Assembly: GCA_035623615.1 (NCBI GenBank)
Contig: DASPTB010000065.1
Coordinates: 1-5,654 of the forward strand
Source: DASPTB01 sp035623615
GTDB taxonomy: Bacteria > Actinomycetota > UBA4738
DNA: 5,654 bases
Direction of reading: 5' to 3'
Under the pieces are notes generated by a model, which worked only from the letters and a program-made list of their open reading frames with translations, was not told the DNA's origin and searched no databases. The translations under genes were made by a program, and so were the position numbers. This document shows positions 1-4,975 of this stretch, one piece after another. Each line of letters opens with the position of its first letter. Positions within the stretch are counted from its first letter, which is position 1.

Positions 1-695
1 GCCGCCACGGCCTCCGGCACCGTCGACATTCCCACCGCCCGGGCGCCCATTCCCGCGAGCGCCGCCACCTCGGCCGGGGTCTCGTACGAAGGCCCGGCCG
101 CCGCCGCGTAGACCCCGGCGGTCACCGGCACACCGGCGGCGTCGGCAGCCTCGGCAGCGGCCTCGCGAAGCCGTGCATCGTACACATCGGAGAGGTCCAC
201 GAACGCCGGCGAACCGTCCTCCATCCGCCAGCCCGTCAGCGGGTTCACGCCCATCCAGTTGATGTGGTCCCGGATCAGCATCAGCTGCCCGGGCCGCATC
301 GAGGGATCCAGCCCGCCGGCGGCGTTCGTCAGAACGATCGTCCGCACGCCGAGCGCGGCGACGACGCGGGGGATCAGCGTCGTCGCCGCGATCCCGTGGC
401 CCTCGTAGAAGTGGATGCGACCCGAGAACGCGACCACCGGGACCTTCGCCAGCGTGCCGCACAGCACCCGGCCCGCGTGCCCCGGCACCGTCGATCCGGG
501 GAAACCGGGAAGCTGCTGGAACCCGGCCTCGCCCTCCACCTGGAGGTCGTCGCCGAGGCCGGCTCCGAGGCCGGACCCAAGGACGACCGCGACCACCGGC
601 GCGGCCGCCGCGAGCGGCCGGATGACGGCGGCCGCTCGCTCGGGCGTCGGATCGTCGAGCGTCGCCCGCGGCGGGGAGAAGCGCGCCGGGCTCAT
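1..695 (-). CDS. punA: Purine nucleoside phosphorylase (trimeric class), 3' end beyond window
   Basis: This gene cleaves purine (deoxy)nucleosides, chiefly inosine and guanosine in this family, with phosphate to give the base and (deoxy)ribose-1-phosphate. It acts in cytoplasmic purine salvage. About 231 residues are visible and the frame is open to the left edge; family members are usually about 270, so roughly 40 C-terminal residues are missing. Family motifs occur in order: VVLGSGLG (35-44, phosphate loop with Ser41), PGHAG (His73), GRIHFYEGH (Arg93, His95, Tyr97), LTNAAGG (122-128), DHIN (143-146), GPSYETPAE with the purine-binding Glu205, and VGMSTVPE (Met223). DHIN and the purine-site Glu/Met favour PNP over methylthioadenosine phosphorylase. 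The ATG at 695 overlaps the isomerase stop as ATGA. AAGGAG lies 11 nt upstream, inside the isomerase gene, which implies translational coupling. The base-recognition Asn expected near the C terminus is outside the window, so exact base preference cannot be read. Confidence 0.93.
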   Translation of the reverse strand, partial: MSPARFSPPRATLDDPTPERAAAVIRPLAAAAPVVAVVLGSGLGAGLGDDLQVEGEAGFQQLPGFPGSTVPGHAGRVLCGTLAKVPVVAFSGRIHFYEGHGIAATTLIPRVVAALGVRTIVLTNAAGGLDPSMRPGQLMLIRDHINWMGVNPLTGWRMEDGSPAFVDLSDVYDARLREAAAEAADAAGVPVTAGVYAAAAGPSYETPAEVAALAGMGARAVGMSTVPEAVA

Positions 696-1774
696 CGCGC
701 CAGGCGCTCCTTCAACGACGACAGCACCGGGATCGGCGTGGGATCCACACCGCGCAGCAGCGCGAGATACGTCGCGGCGAAGTCGGCGAGCAGCACGAGC
801 GAGAACAGCACCTCGAACGGACGCGTCCCCTCGGCGTGCAGCTCCCTGGCTTCCAAACCCGAGGGCGCGATCGCCGACAGCGTCGCCGCGAGACGGTCGC
901 CGATCCGCGCGTGCTCGAGCCGGTGCCGCAGCACCACGAGCGCGTAACCGGCGCCCGCCCCGGACGACCATCCCTCGATCTCGTTGTGGTCCAGCTCGGG
1001 GAGCCACGCCGACAGCGCGGGCGACTTCGCGTTCTCGTTCACCTGTGTCCGGAAACGCGTGGCCGGCGCTTCGGCCAGGCCCTCACTTCCCCAGACCACG
1101 GGCGTCCGGGCGCCGATCCACACGGCGAGGTCCTTCGCGACGTTGTCGCCGGCGGGCCGGTCGGGCGCGACGCGCGCGGCGAGGGCGTCCAGCACGTCGG
1201 CCGCCTGCCCGACCTCGTCCTCCGCCGACGGGAGAACGCCCGCGGCCTCGAGCGCCCCGACGACGGCGGCGGACAGATCGCCGATCGCCATGCGCGGCAT
1301 CGGAACATCTGACCGCGGATGCACGTGCGCGACGCCGTCGGCCGCGGCGAGGTCGGCGAGCGTCCCGCCGCAGCTGACCGCGATCACCCGGCAGCCGCGG
1401 CCGACGGCGTCTCGGTACGCGGACAGGGTCTCCTCGGTGTTGCCCGAGAACGAGACCGCGACGACGATCGTTTCGCGGCCGGCGAGGGCCGGGAGCCCGT
1501 ACCCCTTCGACGCGACGATCGGCACCGACACGCGGTTCGCGTACAGCCCGCGCAGGACGTCTGCCGCAACCCCTGAGCCACCCATCCCGCAGACGACGAC
1601 CGCGGTCGCGTCCGATCCCGACGGCACGCGCTCGACGTCTCGGCCGGCCGCGTAGCCCCGGCGCAACTGTGCCCCGAGTCCGGCGAGGTGCCGCAGGTGC
1701 TCGCTCGAGTCAAGCGCGGCTCTCCGGGCCGGGTCGTCGAGGACGCCGGGGTCGACGAGCGGCCTCGTCGTCAC
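692..1774 (-). CDS. Bifunctional phosphoglucose/phosphomannose isomerase (SIS family)
   Basis: This 360-residue cytoplasmic aldose-ketose isomerase is predicted to interconvert glucose-6-P, fructose-6-P and mannose-6-P. The N-terminal SIS domain carries GMGGSG (63-68) and the sugar-phosphate loop SFSGNTEET (108-116). The second half carries NENAK with the likely catalytic Glu247, then DHNEIEGW with His263, and near the C terminus LKERL with Lys355. This Glu/His/Lys set is characteristic of the archaeal-type dual-specificity PGI/PMI family (TIGR02128-like). It is somewhat longer than the roughly 300-residue archaeal enzymes, as actinobacterial homologues tend to be. The start is GTG at 1774, 7 nt after the Trm112-like stop. 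The GAAGGG just upstream overlaps that stop and is only 3 nt from the GTG; a second purine run, GGAGGGG, lies 13 nt away. Adjacency to manB suggests mannose-6-P formation is the physiological role. No separate ManA-type isomerase lies in the window. Some actinobacterial homologues are annotated only as SIS-domain or TobH-like proteins, so dual activity is inferred. Confidence 0.88.
   Translation of the reverse strand: MTTRPLVDPGVLDDPARRAALDSSEHLRHLAGLGAQLRRGYAAGRDVERVPSGSDATAVVVCGMGGSGVAADVLRGLYANRVSVPIVASKGYGLPALAGRETIVVAVSFSGNTEETLSAYRDAVGRGCRVIAVSCGGTLADLAAADGVAHVHPRSDVPMPRMAIGDLSAAVVGALEAAGVLPSAEDEVGQAADVLDALAARVAPDRPAGDNVAKDLAVWIGARTPVVWGSEGLAEAPATRFRTQVNENAKSPALSAWLPELDHNEIEGWSSGAGAGYALVVLRHRLEHARIGDRLAATLSAIAPSGLEARELHAEGTRPFEVLFSLVLLADFAATYLALLRGVDPTPIPVLSSLKERLAR
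707..712 (-). promoter_or_regulatory. Ribosome binding site for the purine nucleoside phosphorylase gene
   Basis: AAGGAG lies 11 nt before the ATG at 695. The six bases are exactly the codons for Lys355 and Glu356 of the upstream isomerase, the conserved LKERL catalytic tail. One hexamer therefore serves both the protein and the next gene's initiation. The spacing is slightly long but there is no other candidate. Confidence 0.6.
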
Positions 1775-1781
1775 CGGCCCT

Positions 1782-1955
1782 TCACGGCCCCTCCGCCTCC
1801 TCGACGAGCATCACGGGAATGTCGTCGCGGACCGGGTACCGCAGCCCGCACTTCAGGCACACGATCTGCTCGCGGTCGCCGTCCGTGCGAAGCTCGACCT
1901 CGCCGCGGCAGCTCGGGCAAGCGAGGATCTCCAGCAGTTCCTTGTCGACGGGCAT
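1782..1955 (-). CDS. Trm112-like small zinc-binding protein (57 aa)
   Basis: This is a complete 57-codon gene with an ATG at 1955 and a TGA at 1784-1782. The protein begins MPVDKELLEILACPSC. It carries two CxxC pairs, Cys13/Cys16 and Cys33/Cys36, and ends with the RYPVRDDIPVMLVEE segment typical of the Trm112/UPF0434 (YcaR-like) family. In eukaryotes and archaea Trm112 is the activating partner of several methyltransferases acting on tRNA, rRNA and release factors. For bacterial members the partner is generally unknown. E. coli YcaR is similarly wedged between sugar-pathway genes (lpxK and kdsB). Here it sits 8 nt after manB and 7 nt before the isomerase, so co-transcription and coupled translation are very likely. 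It may bind a methyltransferase or stabilise a neighbouring enzyme; the sequence does not say which. Family assignment is firm and function is not. Confidence 0.9.
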   Translation of the reverse strand: MPVDKELLEILACPSCRGEVELRTDGDREQIVCLKCGLRYPVRDDIPVMLVEEAEGP

Positions 1956-1963
1956 GTGCTGTC

Positions 1964-3316
1964 TCAGCCTCCTTCGGGTCCTCGGACGAGCTCCAGCACC
2001 TCGTCGGTCTTCTCATCGAGGAGCTCGGGTGTTCGCGCCTCCACGTTCAGCCGCAGGAGCGGCTCGGTGTTCGACGGCCGCACGTTGAACCACCAGTCGT
2101 CGAACTCGACGGTCAGGCCGTCGAGTCGATCCTGGCGGCCCGACGGGTAGGCGGCCGCGATCTCCTCGATCTTCCCCCGCGGGTCCTCGATCTCCGAGTT
2201 GATCTCGCCGGAGTCGTGGTACCGGCGAAACGGTGCCAGCAGCTCGGAGAGCGACACGCCCGCCTTCGACAGCTGGTCCATGACGACCATGGACGCGACC
2301 AGCCCGGAGTCCGCGCGGTAATGGTCACGGAAGTAGTAGTGGCCCGAGTGCTCGCCGCCGAAGACGGCACCCGTCTCGGCCATGACCTGCTTGATGAACG
2401 AGTGGCCGACGCGCGTGCGGATCGGCTCGCCGCCGTTCTCGCGGATCACCTCCGGAACGGCCCACGAGCAGATGCAGTTGTACAGGATCGTCGCGCCGGG
2501 GTAACGCCGGAGCATCCCGCGTGCGACGAGCGCCGTCACGAGCGAGCCACTCACGTCCTGCGCCCGCTCGTCCACGAGGAACACGCGGTCGGCGTCGCCG
2601 TCGAACGCGAGGCCGAGGTTCGCGCGGTGCTCCAGGACCGTTCGCCGGAGGTCCCGCTGGTTCTCGGGCTGAATGGGGTCGGCGGGGTGGTTCGGGAACG
2701 TCCCGTCGAGGTCCATGTAGAGGGGAACGAGTGTCGCGGGAAGGCGCTCGAACAGCCGCGGGACCACGAGGCCCGCCATCCCGTTGGCCGCGTCGGCGGC
2801 GACGACGAGGGGCGCGAACGTGTCGAGGTCCGCGAACGAGCAGAGGTGGTCCAAGTACTCCTCGACCAGGTCGCGATGCTCGACCGATCCCGTGGCGGCC
2901 GTCGCCGGCGACCCGTTCATCCCGACCGCCAGCTCGCGCACGTCGCGCAAACCCGTCTCCTCGCCCACGGGCGCGGCGCCGGGCTTGCACAGCTTCAGCC
3001 CGTTGTACTCCGGGGGGTTGTGGCTCGCCGTGAACATCGCGCCCGGGAGCGAAAGGCGGCCCGACGCGAAGTAGACCATGTCGGTGGTCGAGAGCCCGAT
3101 GTCGACGACCCCGGCGCCCTCGGCGGTCACGCCGGCGACGAAGGCCTCGGCCAGCGAGGGAGAGGAGAGGCGGCAGTCGCGGCCGAGGACGATCCGCTCG
3201 GCACCCACCCATCTGGCGAACGCGCGGCCGATGCGGCGAGCGGCGTCCTCGTCGAACTGCTCGGGGTAGACGCCGCGGATGTCGTAGGCCTTGAAGATGA
3301 GCGACAGGTCCGCCAT
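1964..3316 (-). CDS. manB: Phosphomannomutase/phosphoglucomutase
   Basis: This 450-residue alpha-D-phosphohexomutase converts mannose-6-P to mannose-1-P, and probably glucose-6-P to glucose-1-P. It feeds GDP-mannose and other activated sugars for cell-envelope glycans. All four family motifs are present: the phosphoserine loop TASHNPPEYNG with catalytic Ser98, the Mg2+ site DGDADR (Asp239, Asp241, Asp243), the sugar-recognition loop GGEHSGH (320-326), and the C-terminal phosphate-binding RPSNTEP (413-419). The length matches bacterial PMM/PGM enzymes. The ATG at 3316 gives the standard N terminus with IFKAYDIRGVYPEQ. No Shine-Dalgarno precedes it; instead a TACAAT box lies 8 nt upstream, so the transcript is probably leaderless. 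It is the first gene of the four-gene operon. Dual sugar specificity is known for the family and not provable here. Confidence 0.96.
   Translation of the reverse strand: MADLSLIFKAYDIRGVYPEQFDEDAARRIGRAFARWVGAERIVLGRDCRLSSPSLAEAFVAGVTAEGAGVVDIGLSTTDMVYFASGRLSLPGAMFTASHNPPEYNGLKLCKPGAAPVGEETGLRDVRELAVGMNGSPATAATGSVEHRDLVEEYLDHLCSFADLDTFAPLVVAADAANGMAGLVVPRLFERLPATLVPLYMDLDGTFPNHPADPIQPENQRDLRRTVLEHRANLGLAFDGDADRVFLVDERAQDVSGSLVTALVARGMLRRYPGATILYNCICSWAVPEVIRENGGEPIRTRVGHSFIKQVMAETGAVFGGEHSGHYYFRDHYRADSGLVASMVVMDQLSKAGVSLSELLAPFRRYHDSGEINSEIEDPRGKIEEIAAAYPSGRQDRLDGLTVEFDDWWFNVRPSNTEPLLRLNVEARTPELLDEKTDEVLELVRGPEGG
1968..1975 (-). promoter_or_regulatory. Ribosome binding site for the Trm112-like gene
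   Basis: GAAGGAGG is a near-perfect Shine-Dalgarno sequence encoded in the last codons of manB (Glu-Gly-Gly before the TGA at 1966-1964). It stands 12 nt from the ATG at 1955, a little longer than usual. It supports the reality of the small gene and its coupling to manB. Confidence 0.65.
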
Positions 3317-3324
3317 CGGCCGGG

Positions 3325-3330
3325 ATTGTA
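3325..3330 (-). promoter_or_regulatory. Candidate -10 box of a leaderless manB promoter
   Basis: The minus strand reads TACAAT, matching the TATAAT consensus at five of six positions and standing out as AT-rich in very GC-rich DNA. Transcription starting 6-8 nt downstream of the box would begin at or within about 3 nt of the manB ATG at 3316. No TTGACA-like -35 is evident at 16-18 nt spacing; that region falls in the edge of the 3348-3387 inverted repeat. There is no Shine-Dalgarno between box and ATG. The promoter call is inferred from position and base composition. Confidence 0.55.
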
Positions 3331-3347
3331 TCCGAGGCCGAACGCCA

Positions 3348-3387
3348 CGAACCCCGGCCTCGCGAGCGCGCGAAGGGCCGGGGTTCG
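3348..3387 (-). terminator. 12-bp GC-rich inverted repeat after the zinc-ribbon gene, possible terminator
   Basis: CGAACCCCGGCC (3348-3359) and GGCCGGGGTTCG (3376-3387) are perfect complements. The 16-nt loop can itself pair as TCGCG (3360-3364) with CGCGA (3369-3373), leaving a four-base loop and a two-base bulge. It begins 10 nt after the stop of the 63-residue gene, the usual place for a terminator. No T-tract follows on either strand, so it would be a GC-rich hairpin terminator of the sort proposed for actinobacteria, or a pausing or mRNA-stabilising element. Its lower edge overlaps the expected -35 region of the manB promoter. Confidence 0.5.
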
Positions 3388-3397
3388 ATGGTGGAGA

Positions 3398-3589
3398 CTA
3401 GTGCCGGCCGACCAGGGTGAGCACGGAGTCGAGCGTGACCATCTCGCCGTCACGCTCCCACCATTTGCCTTCGCAGGCTTGGCAGGAGGTGAACTCGACG
3501 GGCGAGTCGGCCACGATGAGCTTGACGCTCATCAGTTCGTGAGCGCCGCAGTCGGGGCACGCCTGAGACTTTCGATGAGGCCGCGTCAT
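3398..3589 (-). CDS. Small zinc-ribbon protein of unknown function (63 aa)
   Basis: I do not recognise a named family. The 63-residue product has two CxxC pairs, CPDC (Cys11, Cys14) and CQAC (Cys36, Cys39). About 20 residues of alternating hydrophobic and charged sequence separate them (MSVKLIVADSPVEFTS), which is the layout of a single zinc ribbon. A WW pair follows (43-44) and the C terminus is TLDSVLTLVGRH. No signal peptide or membrane segment is seen, so it should be cytoplasmic; a nucleic-acid or protein-binding role is inferred only from the fold. The ATG at 3589 is chosen because AGTAGG lies 6 nt upstream and the ribbon begins ten residues later. The frame is open further, to 3751, but the extra 54 residues are low-complexity and unlike protein. 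It stands alone, 248 nt after the transpeptidase stop and 81 nt before manB. Confidence 0.8.
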   Translation of the reverse strand: MTRPHRKSQACPDCGAHELMSVKLIVADSPVEFTSCQACEGKWWERDGEMVTLDSVLTLVGRH

Positions 3590-3837
3590 AACGAACCTAC
3601 TTTCGACGCTCCGCCACCCGGCCCACATCGCCCGGCCGTCCGAATTCCCCGTCACCCGGAAGTCCATCCCCCGCTCACCCGCTTGGGGGACAGGGCGCCC
3701 GACCGGCCGATGTTCCCCGAACGGGACCGGGGACTCTGCCGAAGGGCGCACCCACGAAGCGACGGCGGGACCGCGGGCCGGGGGAAGGCGAACTCATGGG
3801 ATGCGACCCTCGCCGGGGCCGTCCGCCCGGCGGCGGA
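3590..3837. other. 248-nt non-coding region between transpeptidase and zinc-ribbon genes
   Basis: No credible gene is found on either strand. The stretch contains several short GC-rich inverted repeats: TCCCCC/GGGGGA (3667-3672 with 3685-3690), the 8-bp palindrome GGGCGCCC (3693-3700), TCCCCG/CGGGGA (3714-3719 with 3728-3733) and TCCGCC/GGCGGA (3822-3827 with 3832-3837). It must hold the promoter and 5' leader of the zinc-ribbon gene, but no clear -35/-10 pair could be picked out. A structured leader is possible; I could not match it to a known riboswitch. Confidence 0.5.
3822..3837 (-). terminator. Short hairpin directly after the L,D-transpeptidase stop
   Basis: On the minus strand, TCCGCC and GGCGGA pair as a 6-bp stem closed by a four-base loop. 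The stem starts at the base after the TGA (3840-3838). It is GC-rich and lacks a T-tract, and an alternative pairing with the following CCCCGGC is possible. The position suggests transcript termination or 3'-end protection, but short hairpins are common in DNA this rich in GC. Confidence 0.35.
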
Positions 3838-4914
3838 TCAGGGGGCGATGATGACGGGCGTGCCCACGTTCACCCGCGGGAACAGGTCCTCGACGTCCCA
3901 CATGTGCATGCGGATGCACCCGTGCGACTCCGGATGGCCGATGGACCAATCCTCGGGGGTGCCGTGGATGAGGATGCCCGGAGCCGACAGCGCCATCGCC
4001 CGGGTCCCGAGCGGGTTGCCGGGACCCGGCGCGATCTCGGCCGGCTCGTCCTTGCCCCAGGTGCTCCGCGCGGGGTTGACCCACGTCGGGTTGACTTCCT
4101 TGGTGATGATCTCGAAGCGGCCGGTGGGCGTCGGGTATGCCGGCTGTCCGGTCGCGACCGAGTACGACTTCACCAGCTTCATGTTGTCGTACAGGTAGAG
4201 CTTCTCCTGCGACAGCCGGACCACGATCACCGGACCGATGTTCTTGTCCGTCACCTTCGGCTTGGAGACTTTGACCGGCACCGTGACGGTCGCCGTCCCG
4301 CCCTTGAGCGCTTCGAGGATCGCCCCGGCGGCCTCCTGCTGGTTGAGCTTCATCCCCTTCTTGGCATGCTGGAACACGAGCTTGCCGTCGGTGAAGTTGA
4401 CGGTCGCGTCCTGCGTCTGGAGAAACACCTCGCTCGCCATCCGCTGCGCGAACTGGGTCACGACGGTGGGATCGACCGACATCGTCAGCCGAAGGTTCTG
4501 GGAGACGGGCCGGCCGAACAGACGGTGATACACGCGGGAGGGCCACCCGAGCGAGTCGGACACGTCGAGCGCCTGGTCGACCGCCTTCTGCACGTCGACG
4601 GTGGCGCCGAGCTCGCGCGGCGTCATCGTCCATTGCTTCGGCCCCGCCTGGATGACGATCTGGGCGCTCAGGGCGCGCGCCACGGCCGGCGCGAGGGCGG
4701 TCGCCGCCTCGGCGCGCGTCATGCCGCCGACAGCGACGCCGGCCACGTGCACCCCGGGCAGAACCGTCTGCGCCTTCGCGCGGTCGTACGTGTAGCCGGC
4801 GAACGCGGCCGTCGCCAGCACGACGACGATGACACCCGCAACGATCGCGACCAACGAGGCCCGGCCGAAGCGGCCGCTCCCGCGATGTTTTCCCTTGGCG
4901 CCGAATGGACTCAT
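3838..4914 (-). CDS. Membrane-anchored L,D-transpeptidase (YkuD domain)
   Basis: This 358-residue envelope enzyme is predicted to form 3-3 (meso-DAP to meso-DAP) peptidoglycan crosslinks or attach proteins to peptidoglycan. A short basic N terminus precedes one transmembrane helix at 20-40 (LVAIVAGVIVVVLATAAFAG), giving an inside-to-outside signal anchor. Residues about 50-205 contain VLPGVHVAGVAVGGMTRAEA and a following region resembling VanW-associated peptidoglycan-binding modules. The YkuD catalytic domain spans about 228-358, with ATGQPAYPTPTGRFEI, GNPLGTRAMALS, His317 in IHGTP, and the catalytic SHGCIRM (Ser330, His331, Cys333, Arg335). No key residue is missing. The ATG at 4914 is preferred: AAGG lies 8 nt upstream and it places a standard anchor near the N terminus. 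A GTG at 4989 would add 25 residues and overlap the preceding gene. L,D-transpeptidases typically tolerate most penicillins and are inhibited by carbapenems. Confidence 0.93.
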   Translation of the reverse strand: MSPFGAKGKHRGSGRFGRASLVAIVAGVIVVVLATAAFAGYTYDRAKAQTVLPGVHVAGVAVGGMTRAEAATALAPAVARALSAQIVIQAGPKQWTMTPRELGATVDVQKAVDQALDVSDSLGWPSRVYHRLFGRPVSQNLRLTMSVDPTVVTQFAQRMASEVFLQTQDATVNFTDGKLVFQHAKKGMKLNQQEAAGAILEALKGGTATVTVPVKVSKPKVTDKNIGPVIVVRLSQEKLYLYDNMKLVKSYSVATGQPAYPTPTGRFEIITKEVNPTWVNPARSTWGKDEPAEIAPGPGNPLGTRAMALSAPGILIHGTPEDWSIGHPESHGCIRMHMWDVEDLFPRVNVGTPVIIAP

Positions 4915-4946
4915 CGAATCGACCTTACTCGGGGAAGGCCCGAATG

Positions 4947-4952
4947 ATGATA
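4947..4952 (-). promoter_or_regulatory. Possible -10 box for the L,D-transpeptidase gene
   Basis: The minus strand reads TATCAT in the 61-nt gap between the DUF5719-like stop and the ATG at 4914. It would give a 5' leader of about 25 nt carrying the AAGG ribosome site. No convincing -35 hexamer was found at 16-18 nt, so this is only a candidate; the gene could instead be co-transcribed with the one upstream. Confidence 0.3.
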
Positions 4953-4975
4953 CGGACTGAAGCGGCGAAAGTTCG

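Noticed and set aside
264..1377. Overlapping plus-strand frames (264-947, 415-1377) opposite the phosphorylase and isomerase
   Set aside because: Low-complexity Arg/Pro/Ala-rich translations, antisense to two genes with intact active-site motifs.
1771..2016. Minus-strand 81-codon frame across the Trm112-like gene
   Set aside because: It is out of frame with the 57-codon gene, which has four zinc-binding cysteines and a good ribosome site; the 81-codon translation is Arg-rich without motifs.
3590..3751. N-terminal extension of the zinc-ribbon gene to an upstream start at 3751
   Set aside because: The added 54 residues have no domain features and cover the hairpin-rich region. The internal ATG at 3589 has a ribosome-site-like AGTAGG and gives a compact domain.
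3661..3760. Possible riboswitch (c-di-AMP or glycine type) suggested by GGGGAAC, GGGTGA and GCCGAAGGG stretches
   Set aside because: The conserved cores of these classes are not present in the right order on either strand. The resemblance is limited to short G-rich pieces common in such DNA.
1688..4198. Plus-strand open frame of 836 codons running antisense to five genes
   Set aside because: It lies opposite manB, the Trm112-like gene and parts of others that have clear catalytic motifs. Its translation is rich in Arg, Ala, Val and Asp with no recognisable domain. Long stop-free antisense frames are expected in GC-rich coding DNA.
3794..4633. Minus-strand 279-codon frame overlapping the transpeptidase in another frame
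   Set aside because: It is a shifted reading of the same DNA with no motif, while the chosen frame has the full SHGC active site.
3796..4947. Plus-strand 383-codon frame opposite the L,D-transpeptidase gene
   Set aside because: Composition is Arg/Gly/Asp-rich and domain-free, and the opposite strand carries a complete YkuD enzyme.
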